DNA from: VXNE01 sp965261535
GTDB lineage: Bacteria; Pseudomonadota; Gammaproteobacteria; Pseudomonadales; Azotimanducaceae
Direction: 5' to 3'
DNA: 64,000 nucleotides
Assembly: GCA_965261535.1 (NCBI GenBank)
Contig: OZ253469.1
Location: forward strand, 186,001-250,000
Shown here in pieces: positions 34,358-42,493 of the stretch; position 1 is the stretch's first letter, and every line of letters begins with the position of its first letter. The translations under genes and the position numbers were made by a program. Below the pieces are notes generated by a model that made no database searches, was not told the origin of the DNA, and was given only the letters and a program-made list of their open reading frames with translations.

Positions 34358-36223
34358 TTAGCCTGCGTGCAGCGCCGCGTAGACACTCTGCGCGAGCCGC
34401 CGACTGATGCCGGGGACCTTGGCGATCTCTTCCGCGCTGGCCCCCTTGACGGATGCGACCGAGCCGAAATGCGCGAGGAGTTCGCGCTTGCGCTTCGCTC
34501 CCACACCGGGAATGCCGTCCAATTCGGATCGGCGCTGCCGTTTCTGCCGCCGCCCGCGATGCCCGGTTATGGCGAATCGATGCGCCTCGTCGCGGATGTG
34601 TTGCAGGAGATGCAACGCGCCGCCGCTCGGCGACAGCGCCAGATCACCCTCCCCCGCAGCGAGGACGCGCTCGAGCCCCGGCTTGCGCGACCGGCCCTTG
34701 GCGATAGCCAGCAAACGCACGTCGTCGATCTGCAGTTCCTTCATTACGTCGACGGCACGGTTAAGCTGGCCGACGCCGCCATCGATGATGAGCACATCGG
34801 GAAACGCCGCTTCGCCCTGATCTCGCGCGATGCTCCCCTTCGCCCTCCCGCGCCGAGAACTCCGTCGATAGCGTCGCCGCAACGCCTGCTCCATGGCGGC
34901 GAAGTCGTCTCCCGGCGCGACGCCTTCTATGTTGAAGCGACGGTAGTCCGACTTCAGGGGGCCGTTGGTATCGAACACGACGCAGGACGCGACCGTCTCC
35001 TCTCCGCCGGTATGACTGATGTCGAAACATTCGAGCCGTTGCGGCAGGTCCTCCATGCCGAGCGCTTCCTGCAGGTCGACGAAGCGGGCGAAGACGTTCC
35101 TCCGGTCCGCCAGATAGGCGCCTAGCGAAAGCGACGCATTCTCCTGCGCCATGTCGAGCCAGCGCGCGCGTTGCCCGCGCACCCGGATGGAAAGTTCGAC
35201 CTTGCGCCCCGCGCGCGCGGTCAGCGCATCCCGCAGGACATCGCGGTCATCAAACGGCGCCGACGCGATCACGCTCTTCGGGATCTCGCGCTGGGCGCCG
35301 CCAAAGAAGTACTGCGACAGGAAGGCCGACAACAATTCGCCCGGCGCAATGCCGAGTTCGTTCTTCGGGAACCATGTGCGTTGACCCAGCATTCGCCCGT
35401 CGCGAACGAACAGCCCCTGCACGCAAGCAAAACCACCTTCGGCGGTGATCGCGAATATGTCCGCGTCGCCGGCGGCGCCGTGCACATACTGGCTCTCCTG
35501 CACCCGCCGCAAGTGCGAAACCTGGTCGCGATACCTGGCGGCCCGTTCGAACTCGAGCTTCGCCGCGGCGTCGTCCATCTTGCGTTTGAGTTCATCCAGC
35601 ACCGCTTGGCTCGAACCCTCGAGAAAGAGCACTGCGAGGCGAACGTCCTCCGCGTACTGCGCGGCGTCGATCAGACCCACGCACGGACCGCTGCAACGCT
35701 TTATCTGGTATTGCAGACACGGTCGAGACCGGTTGCGAAAGAACCCGTCGTCGCACGAACGAAGCTGAAACGGCTTCTGCAGGATATTGAGGCTGTCGCG
35801 CACCGCGTAGGCGCTCGGAAACGGCCCGAAGTAGCGGGCATCCGGCCGCTTCGCACCCCTGTGGAATGTCAGCCTCGGGAACTCGGCGTGGTCGGTCAGG
35901 CAGATGTAGGGATACGACTTGTCATCCCGCAGGACCACGTTGTACGGCGGTCGCTCTTCCTTGACCAGGCTCTGTTCGAGCAGCAACGCCTCGGTCTCGC
36001 TGCGGGTGACGGTGACCTGCACATCATCGATCTTGGAAACCAGCGCCATGGTTTTCGCGGAAAGACCCGAAGCGCGAAAGTAGCTTGTTACGCGCGCCCT
36101 GAGGTTTCGCGCCTTGCCGACATAGAGCACCCGGCCCTCGGCGTCGAGCATGCGATAGACGCCGGGCTTCTTCGTAAGAGACGCCAGAAAGGTTTCCGGG
36201 TCGAACCGTGCGGTTCCCTCCAT
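34358..36223 (-). CDS. uvrC: UvrABC excinuclease subunit C
   Basis: A 621-residue nucleotide-excision-repair nuclease that makes the dual incisions. In order: GIY-YIG domain (KKPGVYRMLDAEGRVLYVG, KARNLRARV), a Cys-rich linker (CLQYQIKRCSGPC), UVR motif (KRKMDDAAAKLEFERAARYR), the RNase H-like endonuclease (ECFDISHTGGEETVASCVVF, PDVLIIDGGVGQL) and C-terminal helix-hairpin-helix pair (LDGIPGVGAKRKRELLAHFG, KVPGISRRLAQSVY). I start at the ATG at 36223; a 12-codon upstream extension is open. Length is normal. Confidence 0.95.
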   Translation of the reverse strand: MEGTARFDPETFLASLTKKPGVYRMLDAEGRVLYVGKARNLRARVTSYFRASGLSAKTMALVSKIDDVQVTVTRSETEALLLEQSLVKEERPPYNVVLRDDKSYPYICLTDHAEFPRLTFHRGAKRPDARYFGPFPSAYAVRDSLNILQKPFQLRSCDDGFFRNRSRPCLQYQIKRCSGPCVGLIDAAQYAEDVRLAVLFLEGSSQAVLDELKRKMDDAAAKLEFERAARYRDQVSHLRRVQESQYVHGAAGDADIFAITAEGGFACVQGLFVRDGRMLGQRTWFPKNELGIAPGELLSAFLSQYFFGGAQREIPKSVIASAPFDDRDVLRDALTARAGRKVELSIRVRGQRARWLDMAQENASLSLGAYLADRRNVFARFVDLQEALGMEDLPQRLECFDISHTGGEETVASCVVFDTNGPLKSDYRRFNIEGVAPGDDFAAMEQALRRRYRRSSRRGRAKGSIARDQGEAAFPDVLIIDGGVGQLNRAVDVMKELQIDDVRLLAIAKGRSRKPGLERVLAAGEGDLALSPSGGALHLLQHIRDEAHRFAITGHRGRRQKRQRRSELDGIPGVGAKRKRELLAHFGSVASVKGASAEEIAKVPGISRRLAQSVYAALHAG

Positions 36224-36346
36224 CGGCGAACTATACGGCGACGTTCCCCCCGGGGGCAACGCTCAGCGCGTGTGAGGGCCCTGGCAGGATCCTACCAACG
36301 GATCCGCGATCTCATGTCGGCAGCCGGATCGATCATGCCGCCGCCG

Positions 36347-37114
36347 TCATCCCTGCATACTCGCAAGCGTGACATCGGCGGGCTTGGACGGGAGTTTCTG
36401 CGCGCGCGCCGGACCGCTCCGCGCCGCCACATCCTCTCTCTTCTCCTCCGAAGGCGGACTGCTAGGCGAAAGCGGCAACGACGCGTCGATCATCCCATGC
36501 TTGACCGCGAGCAAGGCCAATTCCACATCGCTCGACACCTTCAGCTTCTCGAAAATCCGGTAGCGGTAGCTGTTGACGGTCTTGGGACTCAAATGCAGGT
36601 TATGCGAGATTTCAGGCACGCGATGACAATTGATCACCATCAGCGTGATCTGCATCTCCCTGCTGGACAGTTGCTCGAAGGGACAGAGACCTTCATCGTC
36701 AATGGTTCGCAACGCGAGTTTCTGCGCGACATCGCCGCTCACGAACCGCTGGCCCGCAAACGCCCGGCGAATCGCCGTCATCAGTTCTTCCAGGCTGGAA
36801 CTCTTGGTCACGTAGCCACATGCGCCAGCTTTCAGGGATTGGGAAGGATACGGTTCGTCTCGGCACCCGGTGACCATGACGACGTTGATGTCCTTTTCCA
36901 GTCGAATGATGCGTCGCGTCGCTTCGAGACCGCCTATTCCCGGCATGACGATGTCCATCAACACGACGTGAGGCAGCAGTTCCCGGCTGAGTTCTATCGC
37001 GCGTTCGCCACTATCGGCGCAGCCAACTACATCGACAATGTTGGCATCGGCAAGCATGCGGCTCAGTCCGAGGCGGAACAACTCGTGATCGTCCACGATG
37101 AGCGTCCGAATCAT
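36347..37114 (-). CDS. Response regulator of the UvrY/GacA type (NarL family)
   Basis: A 255-residue two-component regulator: receiver domain (MIRTLIVDDHELFRLGLSRM, phosphoacceptor Asp in VVLMDIVMPG, Lys in YVTKSSS) and a LuxR-type helix-turn-helix (LSSREMQITLMVINCHRVPE, ISHNLHLSPKTVNSYRYRIF). It lies directly upstream of uvrC, as uvrY/gacA does in gammaproteobacteria. A charged C-terminal tail of about 45 residues (SSPPSEEKREDVAARSG) is unusual; enteric UvrY ends soon after the DNA-binding domain. It probably acts in a BarA/GacS-type cascade controlling regulatory RNAs; that is inference. Confidence 0.88.
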   Translation of the reverse strand: MIRTLIVDDHELFRLGLSRMLADANIVDVVGCADSGERAIELSRELLPHVVLMDIVMPGIGGLEATRRIIRLEKDINVVMVTGCRDEPYPSQSLKAGACGYVTKSSSLEELMTAIRRAFAGQRFVSGDVAQKLALRTIDDEGLCPFEQLSSREMQITLMVINCHRVPEISHNLHLSPKTVNSYRYRIFEKLKVSSDVELALLAVKHGMIDASLPLSPSSPPSEEKREDVAARSGPARAQKLPSKPADVTLASMQG

Positions 37115-37285
37115 CTCGCTTCCTTCGATTTGTTGTCGGTGCTAGACCATATTGAAGCGCGCCTGCCGAAGTAAAGGCGGGCATCGAACATCCCTACCCT
37201 TTTTCATCATAGTTCCACTATCCAATAGCGGTTTGATATCACCGCCATCGTCACGGCTGACAGCGACGAGTGGGAATATCTCCGG

Positions 37286-38470
37286 TCAGTCGCCGGTAAA
37301 AGCCTGCAGCCCCGTCTGCGCCCGCCCCAGAATCAACGCGTGGACATCGTGCGTCCCCTCGTAGGTGTTCACCGTCTCGAGGTTCATGACGTGGCGGATG
37401 ACGTGAAACTCGTCAGAGATGCCGTTGGCGCCGTGCATGTCGCGCGCCATGCGGGCGATGTCGAGGGCCTTGCCGCAGTTGTTGCGCTTCATCAGGGATA
37501 TGGTCTCGATAGGCAGGCGATCCTCGTCAAGCAGCCGGCCGATACGCAGGCAGCCCTGCAGACCCAGGGAGATTTCAGTCTGCATGTCGGCGAGTTTTTT
37601 CTGGATGAGCTGGTTCGCCGCAAGCGGCCGGCCGAATTGCTTGCGGTCCAGCGTGTAGCGCCGCGCGGCGTGCCAGCAGAATTCCGCCGAGCCCATCGCG
37701 CCCCACGCGATGCCGTAGCGGGCGCGATTAAGACAGCCGAACGGACCGCCGAGCCCCTTCGCCCCCGGCAGCAGGTTCTCGCCGGGAACACACACGTCGT
37801 CGAGCACGATTTCCCCCGTGACCGACGCGCGCATACTCATCTTGCCCTTGATCGTCGGCGTGGAGAAACCTTCCATGCCGCGCTCCACCAAGAACCCCCG
37901 GATGGTTCCGTCAAGTTTGGCCCAGACCACGGCGACATCCGCGATAGGCGAATTCGTAATCCACATCTTGGCGCCGTTCAGGACATAGTCGTCGCCGTCT
38001 CTGATCGCTCGCGTGACCATGCCCCCCGGATCGGAGCCGTGATCCGGCTCAGTCAGGCCGAAGCACCCCACCAATTCGCCCGTGGCGAGCCCCGGCAGAA
38101 ATCGTTCCCGCTGCGTCCGGGTGCCGTAGGCGTAGATCGGATGCATGACGAGGGACGACTGCACGCTCATGGCGGAGCGATATCCGCTATCGACGCGCTC
38201 TATCTCGCGGGCCACCAGGCCAAAGGCCGTGTAGGACACTCCGGCGCAGCCGTACTTTTCCGGCAGGGTGGCGCCAAGGAAACCCGCCGCGCCCATCTCG
38301 TTCATGATCTCGCGATCGAAGCGCTCATGCCGATTGGCTTCCACCACTCTCGGCATCAGTCGATCTTGTGCGAAATCCCGCGCGGAATCGCGGATCAACC
38401 GCTCTTCTTCGGACAGTTGGTCGTCGAGCAGGAACGGATCGTCCCAAGCGAAGGGAGTACGCGCAGCCAT
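37286..38470 (-). CDS. Acyl-CoA dehydrogenase, glutaryl-CoA dehydrogenase type
   Basis: A 394-residue FAD-dependent acyl-CoA dehydrogenase. Segments GCFGLTEPDHGSDPGGM and DYVLNGAKMWITNSPIADV form the FAD/substrate site; the catalytic Glu is in NTYEGTHDVHALILGRAQTG, the form typical of glutaryl-CoA dehydrogenases (gcdH), which also decarboxylate to crotonyl-CoA. The ATG at 38470 has GGAG 8 nt upstream; an ATG two codons earlier overlaps that site. It is a single leftward gene, so lysine/tryptophan degradation is a reasonable but unproven role. Confidence 0.9.
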   Translation of the reverse strand: MAARTPFAWDDPFLLDDQLSEEERLIRDSARDFAQDRLMPRVVEANRHERFDREIMNEMGAAGFLGATLPEKYGCAGVSYTAFGLVAREIERVDSGYRSAMSVQSSLVMHPIYAYGTRTQRERFLPGLATGELVGCFGLTEPDHGSDPGGMVTRAIRDGDDYVLNGAKMWITNSPIADVAVVWAKLDGTIRGFLVERGMEGFSTPTIKGKMSMRASVTGEIVLDDVCVPGENLLPGAKGLGGPFGCLNRARYGIAWGAMGSAEFCWHAARRYTLDRKQFGRPLAANQLIQKKLADMQTEISLGLQGCLRIGRLLDEDRLPIETISLMKRNNCGKALDIARMARDMHGANGISDEFHVIRHVMNLETVNTYEGTHDVHALILGRAQTGLQAFTGD

Positions 38471-38613
38471 TGTCATTTCTCCGTTAGCGTGCAAGTCCTG
38501 GCCCGCCGGCCGCGGCGCCGGGACAGCCGCCATACGAACGTCGGCGGCGTCTCGCGACGCAAGATTAATCAAACCGCGAAGCGGGCGCAAAGCGCGATCC
38601 GCCGCGCGTCACG

Positions 38614-39459
38614 CTACGGATCCGACGGGATGCGAACCATGTTGTACAACCGCTCCGCGCTCGCGCGCGCCGCCTCGGGGAAGTCGCCGGCGCCCCCCGC
38701 GTAGAGGATGCTGCGAGAGGCGCTGACCACGAGGCCCCGGCCGTCCGACGCCACGCAGCGTCGGACCGCCGCCGGATCGCCTCCCTGCGCGCCAACGCCC
38801 GGCACCAGCAAGGGCAAGTCGCCCGCCGCTTCGCGCACCGAGGCCAACTGGTCGGGATACGGCGCCCCGACGACAAGCATCAGATCGCCTTCGTCGCGCT
38901 CGGCGGCGGCGCGGGCGATGCGCAGGTACAGGGGATCGTCCGGCGGATGTTCCTGCAGCCAGCCGCTATCCGGATTGCTCGTCCGGCAGACCAGCGCCAC
39001 GCCGCGTCCGGCATACCGGCGGTACGGCGCGATGGACTCCCATCCGAGGTAGGGATTCACGGTGACGCCGTCGGCATCGTAGCGTTCGAACGCCTCCCGC
39101 GCGTACTGCTCGGCGCTGGAACCGATATCGCCGCGCTTGGCGTCGAGGAGCACCGGGATTCCGGGGTGCGCCGCGTGGATGTATGCAACGAGCGCTTCGA
39201 GGTCATGTTCCGCGCCGCGCGCCGAAAAGAACGCGATCTGCGGTTTGTAGGCGCAAACGATATCGGCAGTAGCATCAACGATGGCGCGACAGAACTCGAG
39301 CATGGGGCGCTGGCTGTGGGGCAGGAACGCGCGCACCCGTTCCAGATCAGGGTCGAGACCCACGCAAAGGAAACCGCCGGAGCGTTCCCACGACGCTTCC
39401 AGTTGCTCGCGAAAGGTGGGACGCGCCACGTCTTCAGCGCCCGGCTTTCGTGGTTCCAT
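38614..39459 (-). CDS. pyrF: Orotidine 5'-phosphate decarboxylase, type 2
   Basis: A 281-residue last enzyme of UMP synthesis. The catalytic charged array is in VLLDAKRGDIGSSAEQYA, preceded by CVGLDPDLERV; AGAPYPDQL-like and VVSASRSILYAG segments contribute to phosphate binding. The length and spacing fit the type 2 (PyrF subfamily 2) enzymes, longer than enteric PyrF. It lies between the acyl-CoA dehydrogenase and a ferredoxin on the same strand, with gaps that suggest separate promoters. Confidence 0.93.
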   Translation of the reverse strand: MEPRKPGAEDVARPTFREQLEASWERSGGFLCVGLDPDLERVRAFLPHSQRPMLEFCRAIVDATADIVCAYKPQIAFFSARGAEHDLEALVAYIHAAHPGIPVLLDAKRGDIGSSAEQYAREAFERYDADGVTVNPYLGWESIAPYRRYAGRGVALVCRTSNPDSGWLQEHPPDDPLYLRIARAAAERDEGDLMLVVGAPYPDQLASVREAAGDLPLLVPGVGAQGGDPAAVRRCVASDGRGLVVSASRSILYAGGAGDFPEAARASAERLYNMVRIPSDP

Positions 39460-39504
39460 TCCGCAAGTTGAGTCCCTCGACAGATGCCGTCGCGCTATCG
39501 GCGA

Positions 39505-39840
39505 TCATTGACCTCGCCATTGTTTTTCCGGGATGTGCACGACGATGCCGTCCAAGGCCTGGGTCATGAACATTTGGCAGGACAATCGGCTGTTGTGGCG
39601 CCAGTCGTCGAGATATTGCAGCAGTGCCTGCTCGTCATCGATCATCGCGGGCAGCTTGCCGAACCAGGACGCTTCGACGTAGCAGTGGCACGTCGAACAC
39701 AGGCAGGCGCCGCCGCACTGTGCCTCGATCCCCGGTACGCCGTTGTCGAGTGCGCAATCCATGATGGAGTCCCCGATGTTTGCACCGAGCGCCTGACGCC
39801 GGCCGTCCGAGTGGACGAATACAATCCCGGGTCGTTTCAC
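39505..39840 (-). CDS. Adrenodoxin-type [2Fe-2S] ferredoxin
   Basis: A 111-residue ferredoxin. The cluster ligands follow C-x5-C-x2-C in EAQCGGACLCSTCHCYVE, with the fourth Cys in SRLSCQMFM, the adrenodoxin/putidaredoxin and ISC-ferredoxin pattern. The start is a GTG (VKRPGIVFVHSDG). It is not beside an isc operon; it could serve a cytochrome P450 or iron-sulfur assembly. It is divergent from coaE with only 34 bp between. Confidence 0.9.
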   Translation of the reverse strand: MKRPGIVFVHSDGRRQALGANIGDSIMDCALDNGVPGIEAQCGGACLCSTCHCYVEASWFGKLPAMIDDEQALLQYLDDWRHNSRLSCQMFMTQALDGIVVHIPEKQWRGQ

Positions 39841-39874
39841 TCGATCATTGTAACCGCTAACATGGCTTCGGTTT

Positions 39875-40585
39875 TTGGAGTCCTACTTGGTCATCGGTCT
39901 GACCGGGGGCATCGCTTCGGGGAAGTCGACTGCCGCCCGCTACCTCGCATCCCTGGGCGCGCACGTGATCGACGCGGATGCGATTGGCCATCGCGCCTAC
40001 GCGCCGGACACCGATGCGTATCGGGCCGTGCTGGCGGCGTTCGGGCAGGATGTCCGTGGGGCCGATGGTCAACTCGACCGCAGGGCGCTCGGCAGCAAGG
40101 TATTCGGCGACCCCGCCGCGCTGAAGCGCCTGACCGATATCGTCTGGCCCGAGATCCGTCGTCTCGCCGACGGAGAAATCGCGACCGTGCGAGAGAGAGA
40201 CGCCGATGCCATTGTCGTGCTTGAGGCGGCGGTGTTGCTCGAAGCGGGCTGGCAGGACGCCGTCGACGAGACGTGGGTGGTCGCGGTCGACCGGGATGTC
40301 GCCGTGTTAAGGGCAATGGCGCGCGACGGTCTGGACGAATCAGCCGTCCAGGCGCGCATAGACGCGCAGCTATCGAACGGGCAACGCGCCGCACACGCCG
40401 ACGTGGTCGTGGATAACTCGGGCACCGAGGCGGCGATGCGGGCCCGGCTGGACCAGGAATGGGCGCGCGTGACGTCGCCCGGGGAACACGCTTCTTCTTT
40501 GCGAGGGGTATCCCCTCGCGCTCCCCGGCTGAAGGCTCCTTTGCGAGGGGTATCCCCTCGCGCTCCCCGGCTGAAGGCTCCGTGA
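39875..40585 (+). CDS. coaE: Dephospho-CoA kinase with element-derived C-terminal tail
   Basis: A 236-residue enzyme adding the 3'-phosphate in the last step of coenzyme A synthesis. The P-loop is LTGGIASGKST; HVIDADAIGHR and VVVDNSGTEAAMRARLD are family blocks. No ATG opens this frame near the P-loop; TTG at 39875 is the best start and gives a family-like N-terminus. The last 29 residues (twice LRGVSPRAPRLKAP) are encoded by two perfect copies of a palindromic element and are not part of the family. The stop overlaps a GTG start of the next gene (GTGA), so the element was inserted without breaking that coupling. Confidence 0.88.
   Translation: MESYLVIGLTGGIASGKSTAARYLASLGAHVIDADAIGHRAYAPDTDAYRAVLAAFGQDVRGADGQLDRRALGSKVFGDPAALKRLTDIVWPEIRRLADGEIATVRERDADAIVVLEAAVLLEAGWQDAVDETWVVAVDRDVAVLRAMARDGLDESAVQARIDAQLSNGQRAAHADVVVDNSGTEAAMRARLDQEWARVTSPGEHASSLRGVSPRAPRLKAPLRGVSPRAPRLKAP
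40498..40581 (+). repeat. Palindromic protein-coding element, perfect tandem pair (site A, in coaE)
   Basis: Two identical 42-bp units (40498-40539 and 40540-40581). Each has the 19-bp hairpin GCGAGGGGTATCCCCTCGC (8-bp arms, 3-nt loop; at 40501-40519 and 40543-40561) followed by GCTCCCCGGCTGAAGGCTCC. Read in the coaE frame each unit adds LRGVSPRAPRLKAP; in the frame of the following PHP gene it is also open (FARGIPSRSPAEGS). The same element occurs in hvfB and hrpA. Confidence 0.9.
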
Positions 40586-41211
40586 TACTCGACCTTCACA
40601 CGCACTCGATCAAATCCGACGATGGTCGCGCGAAGGTGCGCAACTACTGCCAGTGGATCCGCTCGCGGGACATCGGCATCGACGGATTCGTGCTCACCGA
40701 ACATCGCCAGTTCGACTTCGAATCCGACTATTCCGGGCTCGCGAAGCAATTCGGGCTGATCATCCTGAAGGGCAGCGAAGTCGAAACACAGTACGGCCAC
40801 GTGCTCGTTTTCGGCGTGACGGAATCCCTGACGCGGGAATTCGACTTTGCATCCATCGACCTGTCCCTGGAAGCTGTTGTCGAGGCTTGCGACCGCAACG
40901 GGGCGGTGGCAGTGCCTTGCCATCCGGGACGCAAACGCGTCGGCATGAGCGCCCACATCGATGCGCTCGGTCCTCCAAGGGGAGTGCGCATGGTAGAGGT
41001 CAAGAACGGCGGCAGTCGCGCCGACGAGGACGACATCGCTCAGCGCATGGCCGTTCGGTTCAACTACCTTGGCGTCGGCGGCAGCGATGCGCACATCGTG
41101 AGCCAGATCGGTCGCTGCGCAACGCGCTTCCCCAATCCCGTAACCTCGGAGCCGGAGTTGGTCGAAGCGTTGCGCGCCGAAGACTTCGAAGCCATATCCG
41201 TCGCCAGGTAG
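40582..41211 (+). CDS. PHP-domain phosphoesterase
   Basis: A 209-residue PHP-family protein (polymerase and histidinol phosphatase fold). Metal-binding motifs: DLHTHSIKSDDG at the N-terminus, VLTEHRQFDFE, PCHPGRKR and GVGGSDAHIVSQIG near the end. The GTG at 40582 is inside the coaE stop overlap and gives VILDLHTHS, the normal family start. The frame is open upstream through the palindromic element, but that part would be foreign. Related stand-alone PHP proteins act as 5'-3' exonucleases or phosphatases. Confidence 0.87.
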   Translation: MILDLHTHSIKSDDGRAKVRNYCQWIRSRDIGIDGFVLTEHRQFDFESDYSGLAKQFGLIILKGSEVETQYGHVLVFGVTESLTREFDFASIDLSLEAVVEACDRNGAVAVPCHPGRKRVGMSAHIDALGPPRGVRMVEVKNGGSRADEDDIAQRMAVRFNYLGVGGSDAHIVSQIGRCATRFPNPVTSEPELVEALRAEDFEAISVAR

Positions 41212-41450
41212 CCATAGCGGGTTAGCTCGCCCAGACTCAAAGATCCGATCCAGCCGCCTGCCGCCCCAATGCCAGCCGCAGGCCAACACAGGCCCTCCGG
41301 ATCACTGTTGGTTGGGTGAATGAGCAGATTGGATTCGAATAGGCGGTCCAGTCAACATCCGAGTAAACAACAATGGGAGATCGCTACCCGACTTCAGCGC
41401 ACTCCCCCAACAGATCGCAATTTTGGATTGACATTGACAGGCCCATCAAG

Positions 41451-41780
41451 CTACCCCACCCGCTCTATCAACCGCGCCAGGTTTGCGACATGCCGTTTGA
41501 GATTCGATCGACCCGCTTCGGTCAACTCGTACCAAGTCACCGGCCGCCGGTCGCGGAAGCTCTTCTCGACCGCTAGATACGCGCTGTCCTCGAGCTTGCG
41601 GAGGTGAGTGCCCAGACTGCCGTCGGTCTCTCCCAGAACCTGCTTGAGCCGTCTGAACGACATGGCGTCATGTTCGGAAAGCAGAACGCAGATCGCGAGC
41701 CGAACCCGGTGTTCGAGCAGCCCCTGCAGCAACCCCAGCTCTTCCAGACCTTCAACGTCCGCCGGATCAGTTCGTCGCAT
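41451..41780 (-). CDS. Winged-helix transcriptional regulator
   Basis: A 109-residue winged-helix protein: LLQGLLEHRVRLAICVLLSE, MSFRRLKQVLGETDGSLGTH, LRKLEDSAYLAVEKSF and YELTEAGRSNLKRHVANL, the ArsR/MarR-like family of small repressors often paired with membrane proteins. The ATG at 41780 overlaps the end of the upstream membrane-protein gene by 14 bp, so they form an operon. A perfect inverted repeat upstream of that operon (42385-42403) is the likely binding site for autoregulation. Confidence 0.82.
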   Translation of the reverse strand: MRRTDPADVEGLEELGLLQGLLEHRVRLAICVLLSEHDAMSFRRLKQVLGETDGSLGTHLRKLEDSAYLAVEKSFRDRRPVTWYELTEAGRSNLKRHVANLARLIERVG

Positions 41781-42339
41781 GCTGCTCACGTCTTCCAAGC
41801 AATGCCTGCACAACCAATGCCACAGCCACGAGCACGCCGGCCGTCGTAAATCGGTACTCCGGCAAGTAAAGCGTGAACAGGTAGCCGACTACGAGAACCA
41901 GGCCGACGGGCATCAGGCGGCGCTCCAGATGCAATCCCGCCAGGAAGTATGTCAACGCCAACAGTAGAATCCACAGCGAACTCAGGCCCGACCAGCTCAA
42001 CTCGCCTGCTGCGGCGAGAGCGCAACCGAGCAGGCCAATCGCGAAGAATCCCAGGAAGTGACCTGCCCATCGTTTGCCCTTTCGGCGATCGACCTGACCG
42101 GCACGATTGCCCGCTTGTACCGCAAGCCACCAAGAGAGCGCGCCGCCGACCGGCCCAGTGACCAGCCAGTACATTCCGATCCACCTCGATCCCGGTCCGA
42201 CCAAGTCGACGAGGGAAAATCCGCACACGCAAATCCCGGCCCAGATGAGATAGATCGCGGGCACGTGCGCCGTGTTCGTATGCTCGGCCACGGCCCGGAC
42301 ATAGGCGATGTCGTCTTTGATCGAATCTGTATCCGTCAT
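41767..42339 (-). CDS. Integral membrane protein, partner of the winged-helix regulator
   Basis: A 190-residue membrane protein with an acidic N-terminus (MTDTDSIKDDIAYVRAVAE) and about five hydrophobic segments: VPAIYLIWAGICVCGFSLVD, WLVTGPVGGALSWWLAV, GFFAIGLLGCALAAAG, LWILLLALTYFLAGLH, and a pair near the C-terminus (GLVLVVGYLFTLYL, AGVLVAVALVVQALLG). I recognise no enzymatic motif. Co-transcription with a small winged-helix regulator is a recurring arrangement for membrane stress or transport-associated proteins of unknown role. Confidence 0.75.
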   Translation of the reverse strand: MTDTDSIKDDIAYVRAVAEHTNTAHVPAIYLIWAGICVCGFSLVDLVGPGSRWIGMYWLVTGPVGGALSWWLAVQAGNRAGQVDRRKGKRWAGHFLGFFAIGLLGCALAAAGELSWSGLSSLWILLLALTYFLAGLHLERRLMPVGLVLVVGYLFTLYLPEYRFTTAGVLVAVALVVQALLGRREQHATN

Positions 42340-42384
42340 GTTCTACTCCGTTACACCTTCGACTGCATGCTCTTTATTACAATG

Positions 42385-42403
42385 TACTCTACTATTTAGA
42401 GTA
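42385..42403. promoter_or_regulatory. Inverted-repeat operator upstream of membrane protein/regulator operon
   Basis: TACTCTA-CTATT-TAGAGTA is a perfect 7-bp inverted repeat with a 5-bp centre, 46 bp upstream of the membrane-protein start, in an AT-rich promoter region. Symmetry and size suit a dimeric winged-helix repressor, most simply the product of the second gene of that operon. Confidence 0.6.
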
Positions 42404-42493
42404 TCAGTGCGGAGAAATCAAGATCGAAAGTAGAATCAGGACACATCGCCCCTTTTTTCAAACGGCCGGCCCGTATGATCACGCGACTCGCCC

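Noticed and set aside
33614..37174. Long plus-strand open frames opposite pgsA, uvrC and the response regulator
   Set aside because: The minus strand carries well-conserved proteins here; the opposite frames have no recognisable motifs.
40459..40581. Upstream extension of the PHP gene through the palindromic element
   Set aside because: The normal PHP N-terminus begins at the GTG at 40582; the extension is only element-derived residues and coaE overlap.
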